The notes under the pieces are model-generated. The model did no database searches. It saw only the letters and a list, made by a program, of their open reading frames with translations, and was not told the DNA's origin. This document shows positions 52,809-62,012 of a stretch of DNA of 64,000 nt, one piece after another; position 1 is the first letter of the stretch, and every line of letters starts with the position of its first letter. Both the position numbers and the translations under genes were made by a program. Source of the DNA: Fulvia fulva (Eukaryota > Ascomycota > Dothideomycetes > Mycosphaerellales > Mycosphaerellaceae); assembly GCF_020509005.1 (NCBI RefSeq), contig NC_063012.1, positions 10,478,001 through 10,542,000 of the forward strand, given 5' to 3'.

Positions 52809-55232
52809 TCACTTCTTTCGTGACTTCACGCTTTTGAATCCTTTCAAACCGAGCCATCCGTCGCGGTCTACCGCGATCTTCTCGACCTCATCGGTGAGGT
52901 CTTTCTTCTCTTTCATTCTACAAAGGAACTTCGCTAACAAGTCTTTGTAAGCTACGCCGCTTGCTCCAATAGCGGCACGGATCTCGTGCGGAGTGGGAGG
53001 TTGCAAGATCGTCGCTTTCTCGAGGGACTCGGGTCTCAGCGGTATCTGATCGGGCTTCAGGAAATATTTCATGTTCCCATCATTGGTCGTGATTTCTCGT
53101 AGCATGCGGGTGACCTCATCGATTCGCGCCTTTTCAGCTCTCTCGTTGCCTTTCACCAGTATCTGCTTGCTTAGTGGCTTCAATGTTTGGCCGAACGTGC
53201 TACCTTCTGGCTTTACGACGGCGCGCAGCTGATCGTATGTCACCATGAGAGGGTCGGCTGAGGGCGTGTTAGTGTGGTTTGGTGAGGGGCTGCCACTTGG
53301 AGGTGGGCTAGCAGCCGTGTTGGTCGAAGTGGCTGTAGGACGAGGAAGGCTGCCTGTCGATGAGCTGGTACCGCTTGATGAAGGGCCGCCGGTCGCCTGA
53401 GGCAAATTAGCAGCACGACTGGGAATGCTGCCTGTCACTGGAGGGCCTTCTATTGAAGCTCCTGGTGGCTCCTTTTCTGGAGTGTATGGAGGATGTGCAG
53501 CGGGAGCGGACTTTTTTGAAGCTAGTGGCGCTTCATCCATATTCGTATCTCGAACGTTCGAGCTGGCCTTCTCTGGCGGCGGTATATCATTGCTCACTGT
53601 CGCATTTGGAGCAGCATGTGAAGCAGAACCGTCTGAAGCTGGCGCGTCGCCCATGGTCGCATCAGGGGTTTGTGAAATGGGCTCATTCGGAGCTGGCTCA
53701 TCGGTCATGTGCACATCTGCCGCATGTGTGGCAGATTGTTGGGGCGCTTGTGCATCTTCCATGCCCGTATCTGGAGCGTCTGGTCGACCCTCTGAGGGAT
53801 CATCTGAGCCGAGAGGTATTGGAGTAGGTTCAACCTCCATGTCTTCGCCCCGTTGGTCTGAGGTCGTGTGAGTTTGCGGCTTCGGTAGCTCATCGCCCTC
53901 AGCATGCTGCGTCCCACCTGGAGGGTCGCTCATGGGCTTAGCTCCCCGGGAGTGTCCTGAGTCATTCGGCGCGCCTCCCTTTGGCGTTGAGCCTGAAGAT
54001 GTAGAATTCTGCTTTTGGAATTCGTCCAATTGACGGCGGAGCTCAGCGATGAGGCTCGACTTATCCTCCGACTGCTTTTGGAGTCGCGCAACCTCTATGT
54101 TAGTGGTGCTGAGCTCGACGCCCTGTTGCTGGTACTTGTTGTTCAGCTCGGAGAGCTGGTCAGCTGCCGCTTTTTGCTGCCTCTTCAATGCTTGCGCATG
54201 ATCGATTGCGGCTTTTTTCCTCTGGTTATCCAAAGTTTGCACGCGGCTTTTATACTTCGAGATGGTGCTCTGCTTACTACCGACATCCTGCTGCAGTGTT
54301 TCGATGCTTGCTTCTGCCCAGGTAAGAGCACGATTGTGCTCTATTTGCAGCTGATCCATGGCGTCCCGTCCTCGTGTCTTCTCCAGTCGAATTCGGGAGC
54401 ATAGTGCAGTCTTGTCGCGGGCTGCACGCTCGCATCGACGCTTCAGTCGCACATGGTCATGCCGCTGCCGTACAGCTGCCTCCCCGAGAGCCTGGACTCT
54501 CTTCTTTGTAGATGCTAGCTCCGCGGCGCGCTGTCTACGTTCTTTGAAGAGCGCCCATATTCTGGACCGTGCTTGCTGATATCGCTTCTCCCACGCAGTG
54601 GCAGATCTCGCAGCAGGATCTGGTTCCGTCAGTGCCATGGAGTCACCACCGACCTGCTTATTGACGCGCAGATCTGTGACCGTCGAGAGCTCGTCTTTCA
54701 TCAAGTCCAACTCTTCCTCAGTACCTCTGTATGCTTCCTGCTCTCTCTGGAGAGCGCGTTGCGCCTCTTCCCTCCCGCGAGTGATTCTGGCAACGTGGCT
54801 GTCATACGCTGCCCTCTGCTGGTCGAGTCGCGCATGGAGGTCTTTGTTTTCAGTGTACAGCTCGCGCTCACGCTGACGTCGCTTCATGTCGTGCTTCAAC
54901 TCCTCTGCCGTCATTCTGGCCCTTCGAACCTCCGCCTCGATCAGCTCAGGCGATGCGGTCACCTTGGAAGCAGCGTGAAGTCTCTCTGTCCGTAGCTGCT
55001 CACGTTCTTCGTCTCCATCACGTCGCTTGTACTTCTGCTCTTGTGTTGGGCGACTCGTTGTCTTCCGGTCCTGCTTCACTGGCTTGCTACGCTTGCACTC
55101 GTCTACCTCGCGAAATTTGATGTCCTCTGGTTGCGCATCAGCAGGCTGGGAGCTGGTAATACAGTACGCGCACAGCCAGGCCATAAGCGCTATTGCGAGC
55201 ACGCCCATAGCGGTGTCCATCGCAGTGCCCAT
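52809..55232 (-). CDS. Membrane-anchored coiled-coil protein with C-terminal winged-helix-like units
   Basis: Single exon, 807 residues. A short N-terminal membrane anchor (GVLAIALMAWLCAYCI, residues 10-25) is followed by an extended Arg/Gln/Glu-rich coiled coil (about 70-400, e.g. LQQDVGSKQSTISKYKSRVQ). A Pro/Ser/Thr-rich region (about 410-660) has repeated DxxMxD[AE]P-type motifs: DTGMEDAQAP, DVHMTDEP, DATMGDAP, DTNMDEAP. Two C-terminal units follow: VTYDQLRAVVKPEGSTFGQT... and PTPHEIRAAIGASGVAYKDL... ending DRDGWLGLKGF. The last unit aligns by eye with those of the 194-residue neighbour. No known family covers the whole protein. With a short lumenal side, the coiled coil would be cytosolic or nucleoplasmic. 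Confidence 0.7.
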   Translation of the reverse strand: MGTAMDTAMGVLAIALMAWLCAYCITSSQPADAQPEDIKFREVDECKRSKPVKQDRKTTSRPTQEQKYKRRDGDEEREQLRTERLHAASKVTASPELIEAEVRRARMTAEELKHDMKRRQRERELYTENKDLHARLDQQRAAYDSHVARITRGREEAQRALQREQEAYRGTEEELDLMKDELSTVTDLRVNKQVGGDSMALTEPDPAARSATAWEKRYQQARSRIWALFKERRQRAAELASTKKRVQALGEAAVRQRHDHVRLKRRCERAARDKTALCSRIRLEKTRGRDAMDQLQIEHNRALTWAEASIETLQQDVGSKQSTISKYKSRVQTLDNQRKKAAIDHAQALKRQQKAAADQLSELNNKYQQQGVELSTTNIEVARLQKQSEDKSSLIAELRRQLDEFQKQNSTSSGSTPKGGAPNDSGHSRGAKPMSDPPGGTQHAEGDELPKPQTHTTSDQRGEDMEVEPTPIPLGSDDPSEGRPDAPDTGMEDAQAPQQSATHAADVHMTDEPAPNEPISQTPDATMGDAPASDGSASHAAPNATVSNDIPPPEKASSNVRDTNMDEAPLASKKSAPAAHPPYTPEKEPPGASIEGPPVTGSIPSRAANLPQATGGPSSSGTSSSTGSLPRPTATSTNTAASPPPSGSPSPNHTNTPSADPLMVTYDQLRAVVKPEGSTFGQTLKPLSKQILVKGNERAEKARIDEVTRMLREITTNDGNMKYFLKPDQIPLRPESLEKATILQPPTPHEIRAAIGASGVAYKDLLAKFLCRMKEKKDLTDEVEKIAVDRDGWLGLKGFKSVKSRKK

Positions 55233-56772
55233 AGTGATGGTATAGCTAGTGGTGGTGCAGTCGAGGCGATGGCGCGGCGAGTGGTGCAGAAGTGCACCAA
55301 AATCGCGAAGTGCGAAGTGGTGTTTGTGAGCAAAGCAAGAAGAAAGCGCGAGTGGGGTTTGTGTCGGCAGCGCAGCGCGCTAACATGAGACCCTGCATTA
55401 GCGTTCTTGTCATGTGTGTGCTGTGAATTAACGGGGAAGGTCCGACACATCGAGCATTCACTGATACGTTGTAACATTCACTTCGATAGCTAATACACAG
55501 ACAATACTGAGTGAGAGCCTCAGCACTATGGACTTGTTAGCTTTCATGTCATCTGATTCATGCTTGAACTTTCATGACCCATCGCTGTCTTGGCAGTCAC
55601 ATGCAGCAGTAGCGTGTCGCGAGAACTCGAGTATCGCAGTCATTGGCCCCGAAATCACTAGAAAGGAAGTAAAACTGTAGACCTGGTATCGTGCGGCAAT
55701 AGCAAGAACAAGTGAGGGACAGCCGCGAAGCTTGCTTGCTTTAGAAATCGAGGGCGTGAAGTGTCTTGTGGAGGCGCTCAAGACAACACAAGGCATCACT
55801 ATGCAGAGCCAGTCGCATGCCATCGAGGACTGCAAGCAGCCCACCATCACAAGTGCCCAGCAGGAGACCAGCAATGGGGATTCAATCATCGTCAGAAGTG
55901 GCGGAAAGGAGACGAGCGGGGGTCGTGACGAGTCCAGCGTCACAAGTGGAGGCGGCTGTGTCGTCCTGCCGCCTTAAGTTGAAGCTCAGTCGAAACTCAG
56001 TAGTACTGGAAGCGCAGTCCTAGCTACGCTGCTACAAAGCGGCCTACGCAGGCTACGCACAGGCAGAGCGACGCCTTACATTAGCACAGATTGAGGCTAC
56101 ATAGTAGTCATCATAGCTTGAAGCGCCGTCCCCATATTCCGCAATTAGCTCTTTCACCGCCTCCAAAAGCACAACAGAGTCTTTGAGCATGCCACACAGA
56201 CTTCATCGTGCTATGTCGCCCTGCTACATGAAATTGGCTATGTTCCATATCACTCTCGATATTTCTCCTCGTCTTCAAGCTCGGTCTGTGAGCACTTCGT
56301 ATAAGCTTGAAGCAATCACTGGCTGCGCGGCAAGCACTGGATCTAGATATTCATCACTTCATTCTTGTCACGAGTAGCCTGTGATCTTTCCTCATGGAGT
56401 ATTCGTCGTCGACGCTATAGAGCGCGTTGCGAGCTTCGCGTGGGTCGCTACGTCTACACATCGCTTTGAGCCGCCAGACGGTTCAAGCAATATTGTTTTT
56501 GACGAAGGTTGTTTCTGCTTGGTAGAAATAATGCCAAGCATCCTGAGGCGAGGTCAAGACAAGTCAGGATCGCTCCTGCCACAGTTCCACCGAAAGCGCC
56601 AAGGGCACGCAACGTTCGTCCTCTTCTACACGAGTCGTTGGAGATGGCGAAGGGATCGAGCGCTGGGCTACATCCGACCCTATTTTGAACATTTGACACA
56701 TCTCTCATTGTTTCCTCATCAAGAAGTAGTTACAAGAAAAGCTTTCCATCTCCTCCATTCCCTTTCCTCCTC
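55233..56772. other. Intergenic with one inverted repeat copy
   Basis: Spans 1.54 kb upstream of the coiled-coil gene and downstream of malate synthase (both minus). The dispersed repeat at 56421-56520 is the only recognised feature. Plus ORFs at 55732-56023 and 56381-56947 show no family features. Confidence 0.5.
56421..56520 (-). repeat. Dispersed repeat copy 7 (inverted)
   Basis: The reverse complement reads TTGCTTGAACCGTCTGGCGG, then CTCAAAGCGATGTGTAGACG and TAGCGACCCACGCGAAGCTC, a close match to copy 5 with mostly C/T and G/A differences. The 5' GAGCGC end is not preserved. Confidence 0.65.
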
Positions 56773-58526
56773 CTACAACTTCGCCGCCGGCGTCTTCCCA
56801 CTCGCACTCGTAATCTCATTATACAACAAACTCGTCAAAAACTCACTGTACTCCTCACCCGTCACCTGGGTCGCAAAGTACTTCGCTGCAAGCTTATACT
56901 TGTTATCCTTCGGCGCATTCTTCTCCAGCTCGTCGGCCTGCTCGTAAAGCAGCTTGAGGGCATACTGCTTATCCATCTTCTTGCCCTCACTCGTGACGGT
57001 GCCATGTCTGCACCACTGCCACAGCTGTGAGCGGGAGACTTCGGCGGTGGCGGCGTCCTCCATGAGGTAGTTGATGGGCACGCAGCCGATGCCGCGGAGC
57101 CAGCCTTCCATGTATCCGAGGCCGATGTTGAGGTTCTTGCGGATGCCTTCTTCGGTGATTTTGCCGGGGACGTTCATGTTTAGAAGGTCGTTGGCGTTGA
57201 CTTGGACTTCTTCGCGGCGGACGTGGAGCTGGTTGGGTGTGGGCATGTTCTCGTTGAAGACTTCGCCGGCGATCTTGGCGAGGGCGGGGTGGGCTACCCA
57301 GGTGCCGTCGTGGCCTGCTCGTACTTCGCGGAGCTTGTCTGCGCGGACAGAGTCCATGGCCTTCTCGTTTGCCTCGGGGTTGTCCTTGATGGGGATCTGG
57401 GCTGCCATGCCGCCCATGGCGTGGACGCCGCGGCGATGGCAGGTCTTGATGAGGAGACGGACGTAGGCGTCCATGAACGGGGAGGTCATGGTGATGGCGC
57501 TACGATCGGGGAGGACGAAGGCGGGGTTCTGGCGGTGGCGCTTGATGACGGAGAAGATGTAGTCCCAGCGGCCGCAGTTGAGGCCGGAAGAATGGTCGCG
57601 GAGTTCGTAAATGATCTAGGATGATGGGTCAGCTGAGTTGGGCTTTGGTATGTGATGTGAGACTCACCTCGTCCATCTCGAAGGCAGCGGTGATGGTCTC
57701 GATGAGGACGGTACCACGGATGGTGCCTCGTGGCATGCCAATGTAGTCCTGGGCGAGGTTGAAGACATCGTTCCAGAGTCTTGCCTCAAGATGGCTCTCC
57801 ATCTTTGGGAGGTAAAAGTATGGGCCGCTGCCACGCTTGACGAGCTCAGCAGCATTGTTGTAGAAGTAAAGACCAAAGTCGAAGAGCGAGGCAGACATTG
57901 GCTCGCCATCGATAGTCAAGTGCTTCTCCTCCAAGTGCCAGCCACGGGCACGTGCAATCAGAGTCGGGAGCTTTCGATCAGTGCGAAGCTTGTACTCCTT
58001 CTCGCCCTGCTTGAAGTCGACGTTCCTGCGGATGGCATCGTGAAGGTTCACTTGGCCATTGACCATGTTCTCCCAGGTAGGTGCATTGGAGTCTATCGTA
58101 CATCAAAGTCAGTTCCTACATTTCCCGAAAGCTAATCGTGGGCAGCAAGGTCTTACCCTCGAAGTCGGCCATGTATGTCCAGACGTCACTGTTCAATGCG
58201 TTGACCACCATCTTCCTGTCTGTTGGTCCTGTAATCTCCAGCCTTCGGTCGACAAGACCTGGAGCTGGTGGAGCGCCTCGCCAAGCATCGTTCTCGCGGA
58301 TGTGTCGTGTCTCGGGCAGGAAGTCGAGCTGGGTGCCCTTGTCGAGCTCTGCCTGGCGGATCTGTCGTCGTTCGAGGAGGGACTTTCGTCGTGCGTTGAA
58401 GGAGCGTTGGAGGACGGCGAGGAAGATCAATGCATCCTTGGACACAATCTGGCGCTGCTGGTCGTTGAGAGCACCGTGGATGTTGACCTCTCTGAGGATC
58501 TGCTCTGCGTTCACTGGAGTCGGCAT
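56773..58526 (-). CDS. acuE: Malate synthase (glyoxylate cycle)
   Basis: Condenses glyoxylate with acetyl-CoA to malate in peroxisomes, needed for growth on acetate and fatty acids. Exons 58157-58526, 57668-58092 and 56773-57615 give 545 residues. The family signature is complete: [19 protein letters not shown] followed by [20 protein letters not shown], which contains the acidic metal ligand and the glyoxylate-site residues. Also seen: [39 protein letters not shown] and [20 protein letters not shown]. The C-terminus PAAKL ends AKL, a non-canonical but workable PTS1. Introns are 64 and 52 bp. Confidence 0.95.
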
Positions 58527-59372
58527 GGTGGGCTGTATCTCTTCTGTCTGGTTGTTTCTCTGGTATGATGGTAATGTTCCACGACGATGACGAGGAGAAG
58601 AGGAGAAGGGAGAGTGCTTGAGCCGCTTGTCAACCACAAAAGTCAGCCTACCGTTATATACGTCACACGGGAGAGCTTGTGCCAGAGCTGCAGTGAAAGT
58701 CTGGGCTGAGCCGAGGACGAGCATGATGTGTGGTCCCCGCCATCGACATCCGCATCCGATCGGCTGTCAATGCACCCTGCGCCGTGTACGCCAACTCGGC
58801 TGAGGGGAGCTGGGCCTCTTTGGGGAGCAGATCGACGGCATTCAATGATGTCGCTGGCGCAACTCTGCCGCAGCATGTGAAAGCTCGTCGTCTGAGCAAC
58901 ATCCTATCTCTTTCTCCCTCCTCAATCGACTTCCAGATGGCCACGGCAACGCTTTCGACAGTGGGAGGTTCGCAGAGTGTTGGCCGCAATCGCAGCAGCA
59001 GTGGTGACGGAAAGGGCTACCGTCTTGCACGGCTGCAAGCCGAGCTGTTTTGTCTTTCAACGTCCGATCCGCACTTGCCGTAGCAGCCGCCAGCCAGCCA
59101 GGATTCACGTGTGCCAGGATCTAATAGACCACAACAGTCTTCAACAGCTATGCAACGAACTACATGGCGCTTCAACTCAACGCTTGTTTCTGGTGAATAT
59201 TGATGGCTACGGCAGTCCGCGCCGCCCGTGTCAGCCGATGTCATGATACCGCTGAGACTATGAGTGATTCCCGTCAGATATACTTGTTGGTGGCGACGAC
59301 TCTATCTGATCAAGAGTTGTAATCTTCTTTCCCTACTGTGGCAGCATAGACTATGCTTTGGCGGTGTGGGCA
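58527..59372. other. Intergenic, malate synthase promoter side
   Basis: The 846 bp upstream of malate synthase carries its promoter, with CT-rich/AG-rich tracts near 58580-58620. No gene or repeat supported. Confidence 0.5.
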
Positions 59373-59870
59373 TCACGATGGCTGAACGAAATTCAAGGCG
59401 TGATCCAGCCAAAACGGCCTTGACAAGAAGATACCGAAGGTAAACACTATGCCGAGGCCCAGCCATCCAGGTCGAAAAGTACGAACCACCATCCTCGTCT
59501 GGCAAGAAACTCTCCTCCCTATCAGAATCGGCAGCGAAGTGAACAGACTCACCTGATGAATCACGTCCAGCATGATGAAAGTCACGGCATCGCAACATTC
59601 GTTGTCTTTCATCTGGAGCCAGCCATGAACAGCCAGCGTGCAGTTGAGATGCATGTGAAAGTAAACTTTGTGGTGAGCATGTCCGCGCAGGTCGGACCGC
59701 ATTTGGGTCAGACAGCCATATTCAAGGATCTCGATACCGCTCGTGCCCGTCCAACAACACATCTTCTCATCATGCGGAGCCGCACTCCAAGTTAACTGAT
59801 CGCTCAGTATGGAGTACTTAGCTACATTCTCTGGTTGGCCTCCGTCCGGCCATCTGACTGCTGAAATCAT
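59373..59870 (-). CDS. Small putative membrane protein, unknown
   Basis: Exons 59553-59870 and 59373-59498 are joined across a 54-bp GTGAGT...CTGAT...GCCAG intron to give 147 residues. The C-terminal part RTFRPGWLGLGIVFTFGIFL reads as a membrane span, followed by SRPFWLDHALNFVQPS. The N-terminal part contains many Cys, His and Met residues (HAHHKVYFHMHLNCTLAVHG). I know no family; the ATG at 59870 is first in frame. Confidence 0.42.
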   Translation of the reverse strand: MISAVRWPDGGQPENVAKYSILSDQLTWSAAPHDEKMCCWTGTSGIEILEYGCLTQMRSDLRGHAHHKVYFHMHLNCTLAVHGWLQMKDNECCDAVTFIMLDVIHQVSLFTSLPILIGRRVSCQTRMVVRTFRPGWLGLGIVFTFGIFLSRPFWLDHALNFVQPS

Positions 59871-59994
59871 GAAGGTGCTTGCAACACCGGAGGCCGCATA
59901 TCAGATCCTCTTGCAGAAGGAAACACACTCTCAGTCCAATGCCCAAGTCGAAGTCGAAAGTCGAAACCCTCCACACCCATCTTCGCTTCGTCTC

Positions 59995-60484
59995 CTAGCC
60001 GTCCATACTAGCCCGACTCTCCTTGTAAGGCCGATCCTCCGGGTCCCTGCTCACCACAAACAATCCCTTATCACTACTCTCCACATCTCCCTCCTCCCTC
60101 TTCCCAAACCAGCTAGCCCACCAACCCTTCTTCGCAGGACCGGCCGTGTTCATGCGGTGAAGGCTCTCGCCATACTTGCGCAGGGCCGCATGGCACACGG
60201 CCTCACACTGGCTGGAGCGGATTGGGTAGCCTTCGGCAGCACCTGGTGAGTGAGTGTTAGCGAAGGCTCGACTTCTTGCGAGGAGCGCGGATTTGTGGGT
60301 GCGTACCTGCGCAGGTGGTGGGCGGGTTCTGGAAGTCCTTGAGGTCTGCTTCACCTGAGCGGCATTTGGCGGTGCCGGGCTCGATGCACGGGACTTTGAG
60401 GTCGGAGAAGATGATGTGGTGGTCGGAGACGGAGACGTTCTTGCTGATGAAGCGCTGGCAGCAGACGGTGAGTTTGCGGCACAT
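59995..60484 (-). CDS. Small Cys-containing protein, unknown
   Basis: Exons 60307-60484 and 59995-60242 give 141 residues; the 64-bp intron starts GTACGC and ends with a GCTAAC branch and CACCAG. The product reads MCRKLTVCCQRFISKNVSVS..., VPCIEPGTAKCRSGEAD..., GYPIRSSQCEAVCHAALRKY..., WWASWFGKREEGDVESS and a polar tail. Eight Cys lie in the first 100 residues, spaced in pairs, without a clear signal peptide, so metal binding or an intermembrane-space-type fold is conceivable. Not recognised. Confidence 0.6.
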
Positions 60485-60840
60485 GGTTGCGGTTGGCGGT
60501 TGGATGTTGGCCGTTTGCAGGAGCTGATGGTGTGGTGGTCGGTATTGTGTGATGTCGCTTGTGGTGGGTGAGAAGTGGTATCTGTTGCTGTTGGTGGTTG
60601 GTTGTGGTGATGTCGAGTTGTTGGTTTGAGAAGTTTGTGAAGAGCGGAGATTTGCGACTCAATTGTGAGACAATGCATGTGGCGGATCGACTTCATTCAC
60701 TACGGAGGGTGGCGCAGCCCCCTGTGTTATCACAGAATCGCGTTGCCTTCTGTCACATGCTGGCCCGAGTGCGCAAGCTATCTGCTTTCCCAGGAATACA
60801 GATGGTCATCAAGTGAAAGGCTCTATAGGTCGAACAAGTC

Positions 60841-60955
60841 CCTTGCCGCCGAGCGCTTCGCCATACTTTCAAGCTGAATGCTTCTGCATGAACCTGCCGG
60901 CGCGCAGCTCCATAGCGGCTACAGTAGCAATTCGTATGTAGCTATATCGCGTCGC
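60841..60955 (+). repeat. Dispersed repeat copy 8
   Basis: Begins CCTTGCCGCCGAGCGCTTCG and ends ATCGCGTCGC, with GAACCTGCCGGCGCGCAGCT and CATAGCGGCTACAGTAGC between. It lies in the 721-bp spacer 60485-61205, which otherwise holds no supported gene. Confidence 0.65.
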
Positions 60956-61205
60956 ATACCTTCGCGACCCAACGTCGAGTCCTGCGTGAGGTCTGTTGTC
61001 TTACTCGAGACGGGCCAAATGCAGCCCTGAGGCTACCTCTCAGGCAATGAGCAGGAAATGTCGCCGAACCGACGAAGGATGCAGTGTGACACACCTATAG
61101 GCAAGAGTGGGTACTGACTTCGCGTAGCACGACGATGCTCGTTCGCATCTCCTGTGTAGGCTCCCGGGCATGGCAGCAGTTTCGTTTGAACCGGGCTGTT
61201 ATCTT

Positions 61206-61601
61206 CTACACGACGCGGAAATGCTTTCTCTTGAACCAGGTCAACGCCTGCCTGCATTTGCGCTTTCCACGCCATCTTGTCTTGCGATATCCCGATGTCC
61301 ATAATGCATACATTCGCTCAAATCTCATCAATCTGTCCCAGTCCCCGAATCCGTTCCGTGGTACACACTCGAAGTCAACGTCTAAAGGCTGTCTGTATTG
61401 ATTGGGAGACCAGCCCACCAGACCCGCGCTCTCATCCTCATCATCCCCATCGAAAGCTCTTACGACCTTATGTGGTCTATCATATAAGTCACCACTCAGG
61501 ATGCTGCATCTCCGCTCGGGACGTGTAGAAGGCTCGATCGCATCGCTCGTAGTTCGCTGAGGGTAGGATATGCTGCCGAGGGACCGAAGTGTTCTCGCCA
61601 T
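61206..61601 (-). CDS. Small basic protein, unknown
   Basis: Single-exon ORF of 131 residues from an ATG at 61601. The product includes SGDLYDRPHKVVRAFDGDDE, SPNQYRQPLDVDFECVPRNG and FGDWDRLMRFERMYALWTSG, ending in a basic helix (RKTRWRGKRKCRQALTWFKR). Composition is protein-like and the codons look used, but no family is recognised and additional exons on either side cannot be excluded. Confidence 0.5.
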   Translation of the reverse strand: MARTLRSLGSISYPQRTTSDAIEPSTRPERRCSILSGDLYDRPHKVVRAFDGDDEDESAGLVGWSPNQYRQPLDVDFECVPRNGFGDWDRLMRFERMYALWTSGYRKTRWRGKRKCRQALTWFKRKHFRVV

Positions 61602-62012
61602 GTTGTCGTAGGACCTTTGATGATCGCTTGTACTAGGTCGTTTCCTCGAAAGACTGACAAGTTACCGCAACATCTGTGTGCATTTGCCGCACAGCAAACG
61701 TTTGCCATGGGAGAGATATCGTGGTGGACCAGAAGAGATGACCAGGAAAACACTTACAACACCTACCGTGGGTATACAGCCGTGAGTCGAGCAACGCTGT
61801 CAGTATGAGAAGTCGTCGTTGTCCAGTGATGGGAGGAGGAAGTGCGAGTTAGTGAAGTGCAAACATTGGAGCTATGTTATCTTGCCAAGCCTCGTGATCC
61901 GAGCGTTTGAAACATGTCCACCCACCTTCAGCGCATCATGCAAGTCGCAATTGCGCGCATCCCCATACCATCTTATCGTCCAAGCCACCGCTTCAGCATT
62001 CTCAGTCACGAT
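61602..62012. other. Intergenic, nothing recognised
   Basis: 411 bp between two minus-strand genes. No supported ORF or repeat. Confidence 0.5.

Noticed and set aside
52420..52950. 176-codon plus-strand ORF and overlapping minus ORFs across the tandem duplication
   Set aside because: The 139-bp period shifts frame between units, and part of the ORF is antisense to the coiled-coil gene.
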